Below, piece by piece: positions 1-14,402 of a DNA stretch of 64,000 nt (position 1 is its first letter; every line of letters begins with the position of its first letter). Below the pieces are notes generated by a model that searched no databases, was not told where the DNA came from, and saw nothing but the letters and a program-made list of their open reading frames with translations. Source of the DNA: Struthio camelus (taxonomy: Eukaryota; Chordata; Aves; Struthioniformes; Struthionidae); NCBI RefSeq assembly GCF_040807025.1, contig NC_090982.1, positions 76,549,931-76,613,930 of the forward strand, read 5' to 3'. The position numbers and the translations under genes were made by a program.

Positions 1-3000
1 TGTTCTAATGATAAGTACGCAAAGTTAATTTATCTTATGCGTTTGGCAATACTTTATGAAAAGTTTTTACCTCCAATAGATTTGATCTCCCCTGACGTTT
101 GTGTGAGACTTTATAGTAACAGCAAGCAGAGAAGAACAATGTGTGTGAAGTATAATTGTGAAACAATTTAAAGCTGACAAAGTCCTTTCTGCTTATTCCA
201 ATAGGACAAAATAATTTAGTGTGGAGCCTAAAAATAAAAAATTCCGTGAGTCTGTGTTGGCATAAGAGCATGTTTCCCTAAAAACTCTAGCTTCTCTCTC
301 AAAAAAGTCATTGATAACTGCCTTTTATAACTTAGCTTTGAATTTTTTGAGAGAGAAGTTTGTTCTAATATTCAACATCTGTCGATAGATCTTTACACCG
401 TGTACAAAAATGGCTTGCGTTTATAATTGTAAGTGTAGATAGCAGAGCCTGTACTCTTAGGAGAGAATTTTTCAGGAATGTTCAGGCAGTGATGGATTGA
501 TGAGTCCCGCGTTCCTAGGAGGATGCTAGGTATTAAGTGAATCATGCGTTCAGAATATTTTGATGACTGAACCATAGCAAAACTTTTGAGTTGTTGCTCA
601 GTTGTCACTGTAGCATTGGTTCATTGTGAATGCCCAGCTATCTTAAAAGAAAAACAGCGCTCCTCAGTCCCACTCCTACTGCTTGAACACGATTAAACGT
701 GTTCACGCATGCCTCCTGGACTTGATCTTTTTTTTTTTTCTTTATTAAAATGTAATTTATGTATGTTGGCTCTTTGCTCTTTTTCCACTGTCTATTCCTC
801 TTCTGTTTGTATGTTCTATGTATACATAACTATTTCTCTATTCTAAGGTCAAGATAAGTATGAGGAGTCTATTCTGAAACGTATATGTACTTGCATAAAC
901 ATGATGCTTTCTCATATATAAGACGAACAAGTTGTGTTTGCCTCAAGTACAACCATTAAGTGTAGTCAAACACATGACTGAGGAGAACTTGCATTTTTGT
1001 TTACTTGCAATGGTAGTGCATTTTGTGGTAACTATGTTTGAATGTAGAATGATAGATTGAAAAACCTCATCTGACTTTGGCATACATTGTAGTGATGTAG
1101 AAAATGGGACTTTATAGATTGACACTACACCTCATATGTCAAAAGGCAAAAGAGGCAGACTAAAGGAGAATACATGCATATGCTCATATATTCATATTTG
1201 AACTTATATGCAGAATTTTCAGATCAATTGTTTAAGTACTGCAGTATCTCTACTCTGCTGTTGACGAGTTTTCCATTATGAGCATACTTACACTTCCTGG
1301 AAAAGTAGCCGTTAAGTAGATGGCTTTCTTTTGAATATGTACGTTATGAAAGTCTGAATTCTTTTGAAACCTTCTGACAAATTCAGATGTCCTTAATGCG
1401 ATGTCCTTAGTGTATCCCTAAGGCTGATAGTTTATTTACCTATTTCAACTAATAGTATTTTGGTATGCTCTCAGAACAATAAAGATTAAATAAATTGACA
1501 GGTGTGGTGTCCTAGGGAGAGCAGGTAAAATACTGGAGCAAAATACATTGCTAGGATAGTTCAGGAAACATCACAAGAACACCTACAACTTATTTGGAAA
1601 CTCTTCAGGAGCAAGGCTGGTAAAGGGAGTCCTATTCATCCATTTCAAGTAGAGCAATAGCCTGTTGCTATAGAAATAAAAAAAAAAAATCACTGCCATA
1701 CTTAGCCGTATTAAATTAAAAATAATACGGCAATAGAATAGATCAAAGCCACAATGAAAGGGGGAGAGTTTGCTCTGTAGAACTACTAAAGCATCTGAGG
1801 CCATCACTCCCCAAAAGGATGGAGCGGTAAATATTAGAAGCTAGCTTATTTTAAAAGCTACAGCTAAAAGATGAGTACAGGCCAGTTTGTTCACTACATC
1901 TTTTCCAGACATCTTGTAACTCAATCTCATAGAAAACTGAAAGGTTGCAAGCTGGCTGTACTCTGTAACTGTTGCTCCTTTTATGCTTTTTTGGACACGT
2001 AATTCTTTTTCTCTTGGAGAGCTCTTGGTGGAAGTTGGGGACCTGTTCAAATAGAGCAACGCACCCAGCTGCTGCCATACTTTACACAAACGTGCTACCA
2101 CTAATCAAATTGAAGCAGGCTACAGAGACATAGCACCTACTTCTATAGTTTAGATAATTACAGTTAATAAGATAAAGTACTTATTTGATCTGTAATTAAT
2201 TCCTTATTTGCTGAAAGAAAGCTAATGTAAAGTATGCCGAGATAATGGTCATATACTGCAATCTGCTGCATCAGTAAATATTTCTGGTTTTATTTACCCT
2301 TTGAAGACGGAAATGTCATTTGTGAGAGAAAAGTAGCGTTAAACCACTGTGAAGTACAGAAGTTCTCTTGGATCTTGACTACTTGTGTTCAGCCTTCAAA
2401 AACGTAATCTATTGAAGTTTTAAGGCAATTTGAGTGTTATAGTATAGCTTTCTGTCTAAATAATTTATGTGGGGGTCTCCAGTTTGTCATATTTTTAATT
2501 GTATCAAGATAAACAAGCTATTTAGGGAGCTAGTTTACCTGCTTCAAATGCGTTGTTTTGTCGTGATCGAGTTAGTGCTAAAACGCAGTTTATTCTTCTG
2601 ACAAATCTGAGTAGTAGGACTTGTTGCTGCATTTTGTATTTTAATCCTAAAGAGCGGTGTGGTTGTTTTTTTGCTTTTTTGAGACTTGAAGTAAGAATTT
2701 TAAAACTGTTTAAAATATAGGCGGTGATTCTCTGAACTTAAGATCTGTCTTTGTGAAATTTTAATTGGGATACAAAAGTTTGTCTTTTTGCATGTGTAAT
2801 CATTGTAGCTTTGAGAAGTCATCTTGGTATGTTTTCAGTTTTTGAAGTTTCAGCAGTAGCCTGAATGTCGGCTCAAAAGCTCCCAAGTTTTGCTGCAAAA
2901 TTTCTAGGACAAATAAGTGAAACATGAAGAGGCATCTACTGGGAATTCACGTTTCAGTTGAAGAATGATGTATGAATGTGTTGAATCCTTGACAAAGGCA

Positions 3001-6000
3001 TGCTTTTTCTCAAATGTTCAGGGCCTAATAGCAACAAAGTGTGTAATGTCTGTGGTGAAAAATTATTTCTTTCATAGCTGTCTACCTTTTTGGTCCTTTC
3101 TTATTTCATGTCCGTACATAAATTATAGGCTAGTGGAAGATATGGGGTGAGGGGAGGGAGTACCCCAATTCTGTGTACTGTGGGATGCAGTAAAGTGCCT
3201 CCTTACAATGCTTCTGAGTAAATCCTTCTCTGGGTTCTTTGGAGGATGTATTGATTTGGAAGCAGCGTTACAGATCCAATTTGGCTTCTTACATTCGAGT
3301 GGTGTTTAGTTTTTATGGTTCTACATGCAACCAGTGTGGTTATCCATGCTCTTACCGTATGGTTGATCTGTAATCTGTATTACTTATTCATGGATAACTT
3401 GGCATGTAGTCACCTCTTTCATATCAAGCTGTCTAGTGTAGGAAAGTCAAACAAAAACTCTTTGTCAAAGCCTTCCTAGTGACACTTATCTGTTTGTTTT
3501 TCAAAGTGCTTTTTAAAAAAAGTGCAGTAACTCTTCTTCCTCTCCTACAGCAAGCTATCTTCATTAAGATTTTTGCCTAAAGTATATCTGAGAAAGTATT
3601 ACTGATTAATCACTGGAAGGGAAGTAATCAGGGAACTGAAAATTAACATTTTAGATTAAGGAAAAAACACGGTATTTCTTATGTTTCAGGGTTTTTTTGA
3701 TGCTAAAATAGTTCAAGTACTGCTGCTTTTAACTGAGTTAAACTACATGTAATAGGGCTTCTTTGCATGGTTAAATTGACCAGCATAACTGTTGCAAACA
3801 GTATATTCTGGAATGATTTTGGCACTCACAGAGCAAATAATTATTACAGCACATAGTCACTTCTGTGATGTATTATTGGCGAGGGGGAGGCTAGTCTGGA
3901 GTAATGGTGCAACGCAGTTTCACAGACAGTGTTCTCAATCTGTTTTGTCATAACTTTTAGTAAAGAAAGAAAAAGAAATAACAGTCAACCTGTCGTGTGC
4001 CACATAACTAGATTTTTCATGACTAACCTGCTTGCCAACAGGTTTTATGTCAACGTTATGTCAACTAATTTATTTTCTTTCCTTGCAGAAATATTACTGC
4101 AGAATGGTTGAACAATCACAAATTTCAGACATAAGGTTACACCTGAAATAGTGCACAGCTGTTCTCTTCCTTTAAAGTGCAGAACCTGTAAGCCTGGATG
4201 AATAAGAGCACATAGGTGTGTGTTACTATCACTAAGCTGTTATACATAATACTGATTTGTACTGAGACTCAGTCTTTTTTTTTCCCAGTATACTGAACAG
4301 TTATACTGAACTGTTGTATTTTAGCCACCTTTTTTTATTATTTGCAATGGACCACTAAGGTAATAAAATAGTATGCCTTGTAAACTGGCTTTCTTTTTCG
4401 GAAAGGTGTTAAGCCCTTGTCCTTTGCTATTTGTGGAATTTATAGGATTTATTCATTACGTTAGGAAATCAGGCTGTCAGCCTTCTTGCATATCTTTCTG
4501 TGTCTCTGATACTGATTTGAATCACTTGTAAGATGTCTGCTGCTATAAACTTTCTAGTCATCTGTCTTCAAAGTCTTGCTAGATAGCATCATGTGGCTCT
4601 ATTAGTTATAGAGTCCTCTATAGCTGTTAGTTGAGATGTATTTTGTACACGGACTAGTATTGTACTGTGGTTTTCTGTTCAGCAAATCACTCTTGTGCAG
4701 TACAGGACTCTGCACTTACGTTTGGACTTCACTTGATTTTACACTGGTACTCTTTCATTCAACAGTCTCTACTATCTGAGAAGCTTTCAGTACATACCAG
4801 GGTGCCATTTTAGTCTGTACTCTGTATTATACAGTGGAGAAGGCAGGTATAACGTTTATTAATTTGTTGAGGTAAATGCCAGATGGTTGTTCAGTCAGTT
4901 ATGCGCTAGTTAAAACTGCTTTGCCTATGCTGGATATTTAAATGCAACTTCTGCTTTAGACTGCAGTTGCAGTCTTTGTCTGGAACCGTAAATTAACAGT
5001 TAGGGCATCTTAAATACTAAACAGAAGAACTTGTTTCCTTAAATGTGAGAACAGTGTGACATGAGTGGATTTTTTTTTTTTTTTAATCTCATAGTGAAAA
5101 TCTTGTGATGTGGCAGTTTCATGAGCCTCAGCTTCTTGCAGATTTTTTTGCACCTGGGTAAGTGAAACAATTGATAGACCTGTTCTGAAAGGAACAAAAT
5201 GTAAAGAAACTATTGATGAAGGAGAGGAATAGGAGGAACCCTATCTAGTATGTACATCTTGTTTTAAAAAAAAAAAGTTTATTCTGGAAATCTGTGCTCA
5301 TTAATGATATGATAAGTGATGCAAATCCCTCAAAATGAAACATGTTACTGCTCCCCAATTAGAAATAACACATTGCTGTACTTAATGTTTTAAGATATGG
5401 CAACTGTAGAAGAAAAGTTGAGGAGAGGCTGTATTTGAAGGCAGGTACAGTGTACTTATAGGTCCCAAGGAGAGAATTGTAGTTTTAATGGGGCCTATTT
5501 TGGTCAAAATTAACTAAGTTTTGACCTGTTATTGAGTTAGCCAATATTAGCCCTGCTTTGTGTTAGGATGACATACTAGATTTCTTACTATTTTTAAGAG
5601 GAGACACGTAGTCATTTGCAAGTTTTTGTTGTAAGCTTCTCTGTTGTTAAACTTGTATCTAAGCAGGATGGGAGCTGCTTTTGTGATCCTGCCATATGTA
5701 TTTACTTTAGTAAGACTTATTTCTTCAGTGAAATATCTAATGTGGAGGATTTGAGCATCAGTTCTAATTAAAGATTTCTTTTCACATACATGTCAGACTT
5801 TATTCTCAGTGACAAGAGCTAGTAGTATAGAAGTTAATTTGCAGATTACTTAAAAAAAAAAAAAATCAAATACAGCTTTATTTTGCATAAACTATGGAGA
5901 ATAAAGATGGGACCCTGATGGAAGGTGACTTTGCAAGAACTGCGCAAGTATTTGCTGTAATTACCTGCATGTGCAGGTCATGCCTAATCATGCCAAAAGT

Positions 6001-8464
6001 CACACTGTTAAGTTAGTACTTTGATACCTACATGAGCAATTGGACTCTTAGGCATTGTTTTGTTCACGGGTCTCTTAAGTGTTCAGCATTGTGCATATGT
6101 TAGTTGCCTCCTCTTCAGCAAAGTTGCATTTTTGTAGTATCTTCATTTTATTGAAGAGGTGTGTTCTATATAATATATGCCTGTATACGTGCTTAAAATG
6201 CTGGACCATAGCATTTGGCTTTGGTGCTGTCAGTAGTTGACAGCAGTTGCTGTTTGTTGTTTATTTTTAAATGCAGTGGAAGGTTAATCAAATGCCTGAC
6301 AAGTTTCTTGTCAACAATATAGCACTTTGTAGAATATGCTTGCTTTCCTAAAGTGTCAGAACGCTTCAGAGATTTTCCTCGCTAACTTCCTTTCTGTGTA
6401 TAACTAAACTGTAACGTATGTTCCAGTAAAGCAACTAATGATTTAAAATGCATCAAAACTTGAAAAAGAGGGACTGCAGTCAGACATGAATGTCCCAAAA
6501 TTGTAGGATTCAAAATAGAAAATGTTTCTACAATTGAGGTTGCTTTTTTTTTTTTTTATTCTTTATCTGGCTATTTATTTTTAAGGATTCTTTAGGGCAG
6601 GATGTATCAGTAGATGTTCCTGTGCTGAGAAGGCAATGGCTGACTTGAAAAATTAGATTTGCAGCGAAGCTAACCAGGTACAGCTTGCTATAGACCTGTA
6701 TTCTCATATGAAGTGCATGAAGAGGAATTCATATTTTTTAAAACTGCAAATGAAATGTCTAGACTTGAAATTAGATTTTTTCCCATTAATGCATGAGAAA
6801 ACCTTACTTATCCCTCTGGGAGAAGTGTCTTACTTGAATATTTTAAATAATTACCAGTTCTGGGTGTATTTTTTTTATTATTACTTTTGAAGGATGACTG
6901 GTAAGAGGGATGAATATCTTTTCAGATTATTTTACCTTCAGAAAAGCATCTTTTTTTTTTTTTTTCCAAATTACGTAGGTAGATAGCGCTCTTTCTTTTA
7001 CTGGATCTGAATTTTTGTACTCACTGAAAAGAGCTATTTGAAAAACGAACCTTAGGGTTTTGAATGTTAAACATACAGAATATATACAAAGTAGCACTCT
7101 TCTGAATGCGTTTCTGTCACAGGAAGCTGGGTCCTATCTTTCACCAAGCATGTTTTAAAATAGATTGGTCCAGAAAAGCAGTTAAGATCTGGCAGACAGT
7201 AGATGTGAGAACAATTATATAAGAAAAATGGAGGGGGGAGAGTGAGCTCACAAGTTTGGATCCTAAAACCTTCCCCCTATCCCTGAATTTATTGTCTTTT
7301 TATAATTTTCTAGATAATAAATTTTATTGAGGCTTATTGCTGTCAACAGCAAAATTTTTGATTTCAGGGTTATTCTCTAAATAGTCTAAACATGAGAAAA
7401 ATATTTCCAGCACATTTTCATCTGTTATTGTCATTCTTGTGTCTCAGAGTTATGGAAGCTTTTGTTCTTCTCTTGGTTTTTAGGGCAGTAGAAGATGGAA
7501 GGAATTGAAAAGTAAAAAAAGGAGACAAGGCAAACTATTACTGAAGAGTTATTTAAAAAAGCATGTAACCCTTAACATTATATATTCAGCTGAATATGAA
7601 TAGTGTGCGATAAGACTGCACAATTTATTGCCAATGAAAAATAGTTTGGGTCTTGCTAGAGAACATTGCCACAGAGGTGGAATTTGATTTTCAGAGTTCT
7701 ACCCATGCCTATGCCCAGTATTACCATGAGGCTTCAAATAATTTTGGACATTCCAGCCTGTTTTCAACTAAAATCCTGGAGAAATTTTTCTTTTTCCTCT
7801 TCTTCCATCATAATTTTCTATTGCTTGCATCTTTTTCTCAGCTTCTTACGAATGTATTTAGTTATATGCTGGTAATAAACTTCTAATTGGATCTCACTGC
7901 AGTTTGTGGTGCTATATGTTTACAGTCTCTCTAAGGTTACTCAAATGGCTAGATAAGAACAGTGAGCTTTACTGAAGTCCACGTCAGGAACTAGATGAGG
8001 AACAATAAATACAGGTTGACTACACGACAGGAATTGAGTTGAACTAGTGTAGGATTGCCCATTATACTCCTGTTAGGTCTCATACCTGGAGTGTGCCCCT
8101 AACTGTTAGAAACTTCCTAGATTCTAGCAGAGCTGTATGCGTTGCTGATTTACCAGCTGATAAAACTAATTTCTTATTTTCCTGGTCGTCAAGGATTAGA
8201 TTATCTTGCTTTAGTGGCCTATAAGAAATATACAGAAGAGTTATTCAGAGTATTTGTTAAAGTGTATTTAGCGGATTAGGGGAATGTATAGTTTTATGCA
8301 ATAATTAGATTCGAAAAGCAGCCAGTATGTCAAACAGAATTATATCCATTTCAGTATTTGAGCAGATCAGAGATGTGAACAGCATGTTTGCAATGTTCTT
8401 GAAAGTTTAGCTGTAATGGCTTAATTTTAAGAAACTCTGGATCTGCTTTTCTAATATTTCTGTG

Positions 8465-9839
8465 CTTAGACATGCCACTCTAATCTTCAAAAAGGACATG
8501 AAGGAGGACCCAGGGAACCACAGGCCAGTCAGCCTCACCTCAGTGCTGAGGAAGGTTATGGAGCAGCTAATCCTGGATACCGTTTGCAAGCACATGAAGG
8601 ACAAGAAGGTGATCAGGAGTAGTCAGCATGGATTCACCAAAGGGAAAATCATGCTTGACCAGTCTGATAGCCTTCTATGCTGGAATGACTGGCTGGGTAG
8701 ATGAGGGCAGAGCAGTGGATGTTGTCTACCTGGACTTCAGCAAGGCTTTGGACACTGTCTCCCATCACATCCTCATAGGCAAACTCAGGAAGTGCAGGCT
8801 GGATGAAGAGGCAGTGAGGTGGACTGAAAACTGGCTGAAGGCCAGAGCTCAGAGGGTCACAATCGGTGGCAGAGAGTCTAGTTGGAGGCCAGTAACAAAT
8901 GGTGTACCCAAGATTTCGATATTGGGTCCGGTATTGTTTAACTTATTCATCAGTGACTTGGATGATTGGACAGAGTGCACCCTCAGCAAATTTGCTGATG
9001 ATACTAAACTGACAAGAGTAGCTGATACACCAGAGGGCTGTGCTGCCATTCAGAAGGACCTCGATAGGCTGGAGAGATGGGCAGAGGAAGACCTCATGAA
9101 GTTCAATAAAGGGGAGCGCAGAGTTCTGCACTTGGGGAGGAATAACCCTATGCGCCAGTACAAGCTGGGGGTTGACCTGCTGGAAAGCAGCTCTGCAGAG
9201 AAGGATGCCAGAGTCCTGGTGGACAAGAAGTTGACCATGAGCCAGCAGTGTGCCCTTGTAGCCAAGAAGGGCAATGATATCCTGGGGTGCATTAGGCAGA
9301 GTGTTGCCAGCAGGTTGAGGGAGGTGATCCTGCCCCTCTCCTTAGCCCTGGTGAGGCCTTAACCTGGAGTGCTGGGTCCAATTCTGGGCAGTGCAAGAGA
9401 GATACAGAGCTAATGGAGAGAGTCCGGTGAAGATGATTAAGGGGCTAGAGCATATCTCCTTTGAGCAAAAGGCTGAGAGAGCTGGGCCTGTTTAGCCTGG
9501 AGAAGAGAAGACTTAAGAGGATCTTGTCAATGTGTGTAAATATCTGAAGGGAGGATGGAAAGATGAGGCCAGACTCTTCTCCATGGTGTCCAGGGACAGG
9601 ACGAGAGGCAAGGGACACAAACTGAAACACAGGAAGTTCTGTCTGAATCTAAGGTGTGAGGGTGACAGAGCACTGAAACAGGTTACCCAGGGAGGTTGTG
9701 GAGTCTTCTTCTTTGGAGATACTCAAAAGCCATTTGTACACGATTCTGGGCAATGTGCTCTAGGAAACCCTGCTGGAACAGGAGGGTTGGACTAGATTAT
9801 CGCTAAAGGTCCCTTCCAACCTCAAACATTCTGTGATTC
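8465..9839 (+). mobile_element. CR1 LINE, 5'-truncated, with reverse-transcriptase remnant
   Basis: This is a non-LTR retrotransposon fragment in the same orientation as the host gene. The frame starting near 8462 reads like the CR1 reverse transcriptase (motifs IFKKD, EDPGNHRPVSLTS, SQHGF). A one-base shift in an A/G run near 8638-8647 moves the homology to the next frame, which stays open for 244 codons (8628-9362). That frame contains [17 protein letters not shown] and the catalytic motif FADD (8991-9002). The motif before LGPV reads VPKIS where the family has VPQGS, and a stop at 9360-9362 interrupts the conserved LVRPHLEYC region. The remaining 480 bases are degraded C-terminal coding sequence and 3' UTR, ending in a CCTTCCAACCTCAAACATTC-type CR1 tail. 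The endonuclease domain is missing, so this is a dead 5'-truncated insertion, as most CR1 copies are. Confidence 0.95.
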
Positions 9840-10453
9840 CTTACACTTAATCATCATTGCACGAAGGCATACAAATACCTTCGCTGTTAGCCTCTAGCTA
9901 TAGGATCACATCAGTAGTTCCTCTTTTTCTTGTAGGCCTTCCATGTGACTGTATCTCATGATGCAGAACACCAGAGTTGCTGATCTTATGCTGGTGGGGA
10001 TAACTTGGCAGTATGCCGTAGCTAAACTTGTGCCACCCAAGTGGTTACATAGACCATAGTTTGGGAGACCTTGGTCTAAGTGATTCAGATGGTCAAAATG
10101 AACATGCAGTTATTTTTTTAATAGTGACCAGCTTTTCCATCTGTGTCACTGAGAACTTGGAAAAGGGATTTTTTTTGGTTCTTTGTGTTCATTTCTTTTT
10201 TATAAGATCTGTTTGCTTATTTTTATGTTGAGAAGCTTCTTAAAAAGGATATTGGGAGAATAACCCCCAGGTAAACTTTTTGAATTGCTTAATTGTTATT
10301 TCTAGTATAAGAATTTCCTGCTCTGTGAAGAAAGATGTGCTTGAAGTTTGTAGGATTGGCTGGAAAAGCTAGTTATCAGATTTGTTGAACAAATAACTTC
10401 ATAAATATGCTCAGTAGTAAATTAAGTGTAGGTTGCATCAGTCTGGTTGACTT

Positions 10454-10481
<28 letters not shown>
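10454..10481. repeat. (AC)14 microsatellite
   Basis: This is an uninterrupted AC dinucleotide run in GOLPH3 intron 1 and a candidate polymorphic marker. Confidence 0.98.
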
Positions 10482-10484
<3 letters not shown>

Positions 10485-11800
10485 TCAGAAATTGTTTTTT
10501 TTTTAATTTAATAGTTTTCCGTATAGAATGAGGGACTTTTTGTTGTTTCTAAATAAAATACTATCTCTCAAGACTTTTTATTATCTAAAGAATCCATAAA
10601 CTTACTGCAGGAACTCAGTTATTGGCTTTGCTTGATCTACCTGAGACTTTTGTTTATAGTTAGTTATGTTTCACAGAGGATGGTTTTCCTTATTAGCAAC
10701 AATAAGGACAGTGAAGCAGGCAATTTTTCTTTTAATGGGCAATTTTACTGTTACCTAAAAGGATAGGAACAACAGAATTATGTAAAGGTGTCTGAAGTTG
10801 GCGCCTTCACTTACTCTGCTTCTTTGTCCTCTCCTCCCCATATCTGCTGGCATTTCCATTTGACTCTATGACTTCCCCCATGAATATGGGGGAAGAGGAA
10901 ATGTTGTGGAAGAATACTGGTAATAGATGCATTTTGAATTTGTATAATTATTAACCTATTGGGCCAACATGAAGGAATGATTTTTTTTTTAATGCTAAAA
11001 GATAATTTATAATAAACCAGATATTTTTCATTAACTTTTTCTGATATAAAATACTGTTTGTATTTTATATTTTGCCTTTTTGGTGTTTGCGAACAACTTT
11101 AAGGAGATGTTTTGTAGAAGTTCTTCAAATTTTTCTTGCTACTTTCAAAAATTCAAAATAGTATCAGTAATTGCAGAGAGCATATTTAAAGGAAACAGTG
11201 TGTTAAGATGGGTTTCCCTTTATTGAGGAGGGTTTGATAGCCCTGTGCTCCCCAATCTGCCAATACTCTCTATTAAAATCAAAATACCCTAATTAACTTT
11301 AAAATAATGTTTGTCATCTGCACTCATAGCTGTGAAGCAGACTAAAGTTGGAAAGTTGTTGGCAGCAAATTCTTACGTTGGAGTTATGGTGCAAGAGTAA
11401 GGAAACAGCCATCTTTGTGAATATTTGGCAGATCAAAATCCCTGTTATCCTTTAGCCTGTCGTCGTGCACATGGACAGTGTATGCTCCCTCTCCCCTCCC
11501 CAGCTCTCCTTCTGAAGATACAGAAATTGTTACTTAAGACAGGAACTCCTTGACTAAAAAAGTGAGAGTTCTGTCACAATTGTGATCAAGTCCATTATGA
11601 AATATAGCTCACTGCAGTCCATATTTCAAGATAAATTGTCCCTGCCTGTCTTTGCAGTAGTTGTCAAATGGGTGACAGATGGAGATTTTGGATTATTATG
11701 TGCTGTCTGGCTTTGTGCTGGCTAATAATAGGCTAGTAGACACCTCTGAAAGAACTTGCTATTGCTTCAGAGAATCAAAGAGATGCTGTCATTGTCCAGT

Positions 11801-11844
11801 CAGATTTAAATAATATAACTTTCAGATTTAAATAATATAACTTC
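11801..11844. repeat. 22-bp direct tandem duplication
   Basis: Two adjacent 22-base units, each beginning CAGATTTAAATAATATAACT, lie head to tail in intron 1 and differ only at the last base. Confidence 0.95.
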
Positions 11845-14381
11845 AAATTTATGTTGATCAGGGTAATCGTTATTGGGGTCCAAACCAGGGAGCTCAAGAT
11901 AATGGTGAGTATAGTCCGTGATACTGTGAGTATTTTGTCCTTTGTGTCTTTTGAGCGGATTGCGCTCGTGAATGGCTTCGGTATAGATAGCCCAATAATG
12001 TATGAATAATGTATGTTTGAGCTTTTCTTCCTGATTCTCTTCCCTCCAATGACTAAATGAATAGTTCTTGCCTTAACTATTCAGATTGTAGTGTTGAAAT
12101 CAGTTTGTCAAGTAAACTGTGGGTTGTCACTGATGGGGGTGCGCTTGCCTTTTCCCCTCTGTCCCAAACACATTCCTTCCCTTCCTCCTGCTGCCACTAC
12201 CATTCATTCAGTTGCTCAGTCAATCAGGTGAAGGGACTGGCCATTAGCTTTCAGCCAGACCGCTCCAAGTTAGCTGACTGCACAAATGCTACTCTAGGCT
12301 CAAGAGAGATGGCAGCGATGAGCAGCAATGGAAATTAACAACAGGTACTTTGTCTTCAGCAGCAGTTCACCCTTTACTGAACTACGTTCTCAGGTTTAGC
12401 CCTCAACTGGCTACAAATGAAGACGCAGGGGAGGACTTACCTTCTCAAGTTACCTGATTTTGTGAAAGGTTAAAATGAAAGTGCTGTGGAGAACTGACAT
12501 TGATTTGAAAGGTCAATAAAATTGAAATGGTTCTCTCGAAGGAAGAGCAATTGAAATTGTGCGGAAAGGTTAATGCCAACGTGCTGTTGAAGGTAATGGT
12601 TCAAAAGAGATGCTTGTGCTGAGGAAGTAATTAAACCCTGGGATGTCATATTGTCCTCGGTGACTTTTCCTGCTTTTTTTTTTCCCCTTGGTGTTTCTGC
12701 CACCTTAAGTACCTCTAATTTAAAAAAAAAAAAAAACTGAATTAATGAACATACAAAACTTAAGTCTTTATCCTGGTAAATTATTCAAGGCGAGCATTTG
12801 GGTATTCTTGTTGCATGACACATCATGCCGTATGAATGTTAAAAGTAAATAGACTCTTTGCCAGTTGTGCTATGCAACATGTAAATCAGTCCGCCACAAA
12901 ATTTGTATCAACAGACTACTCCATTTACTTAGTCCAATCCTACCAGTAACCCAGACTGACTTTGAAAGTTCTTCCAAGCTCCACATTCTTTTTAGTTAGG
13001 CCATCTCGGCCTACACAGCAGTTGACAACTATTTCTCCTGGTTCTTTTAATAGTGGAACTGAAGTGTTGTATTTTTATGTCTCCAAAACCGTGGTCCATG
13101 AATAGACCATGAGGTCTCCAACCTGACATTTTTTGTAAATTTTGGTGAGGATGTGAAAGGAAACCTGGAGATTATTGACCTCAGCAACTTCACGTGATGC
13201 CAGCAAGCATGGAATGTTTTCCAGTGTGTTTGTCATCAGTAATTTCTGATAACGTACCATAAAAATAGTCTGCCGTGCATCAGAAAGAGTAGAAGGAAAG
13301 AAACAACCCATCGCTGGGGAAAGCTCGGTATTTGTTTATGTATAAACATAAATTTAGTCTTAGGGCTTTTGTATTGTCACGGTATTTGAATGCCATCCAT
13401 GTAAAAGTAATAGCAGGTCCCCAGCGGAGTAACGGAAAACAGGCTTCCTGTAAATTCAGAATTTACTATTTGCTAAAATGAAAGCTTTCCTTAACCTAGG
13501 TTGTTCTTAACTGAGAAATCCTGAAGTTAGGCTACCATTAAGACATGAAACCCTTATCAGATATATTGCCCTGGAGCCAGGGCTTTCATACACCTCAGGT
13601 GCTGTAATTGTTGGTTATCTTGGCTTTGTGCTGCCTTTCCAGTTGGCCAGCTCCCCTTCTGTTAGGGCTACCATGGTTAAAAAGGGTTAAAATAAAATTT
13701 TCTTTCTGCTGGCTCTAAATGAAATTTCAGAAGTTGCATTCTTTGGTAAATTTTTAAGTATTTCTAAACTTGGAATTTCCTGTGCACAGGAATTTCAGTT
13801 TTTGTATAGCTCTAGTGATGATTCTGGTTCAGAAGGCTCCCCCTTAAATATTTGGTTTATTTCAAGAGATGCTTTGTTTTGCTTTTATGTCGAGGATGTT
13901 AGATGAGGCTTAAAGGATGCTATTAAGCCAGAATATAAAGTGAAAAGGCTTTTAGGAAGAGAAGTTCAGACAGGGCTGTGTTAGGTGCGTTATTCCAGCG
14001 AAGTGCTGCTGTTGTTCTTCATAAATGTAAATTGAGTCTGAGCCAATGCCAAAACTTTGACCTGACACTGACCTCCAATACTGAATATGAGCGTGGGTGG
14101 ATCTAAGGATGGGCCTGAGGGGTCTGTTGTTCCCAAAAATTTTTGGGCAGGCAGGCCGTCGTAAGCCTCAATTATTTTCATGGGCTACTGCATGGCTTTA
14201 TGATGCCTTTAATTAAAAGGCTTGTAAAGCTGATATTCGTTTGCCATGACTCTGATCTGCAAAGTAATCTGTAATAACTTGAGACTCACTGACTTAGATC
14301 AGGGAATGTGTTGTCAACCACAGTCTAATTGTAGAAGGTGCTGCAAACTGGTAGCCTTGGTCAAGTAAGTTAAGCTCGCTC

Positions 14382-14402
14382 TTTTTTTTTTTTTTTTTTT
14401 TT
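14382..14402. repeat. Poly(T)21 tract
   Basis: This is an uninterrupted T run in intron 1. No retroposed sequence is recognisable next to it. Confidence 0.97.
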
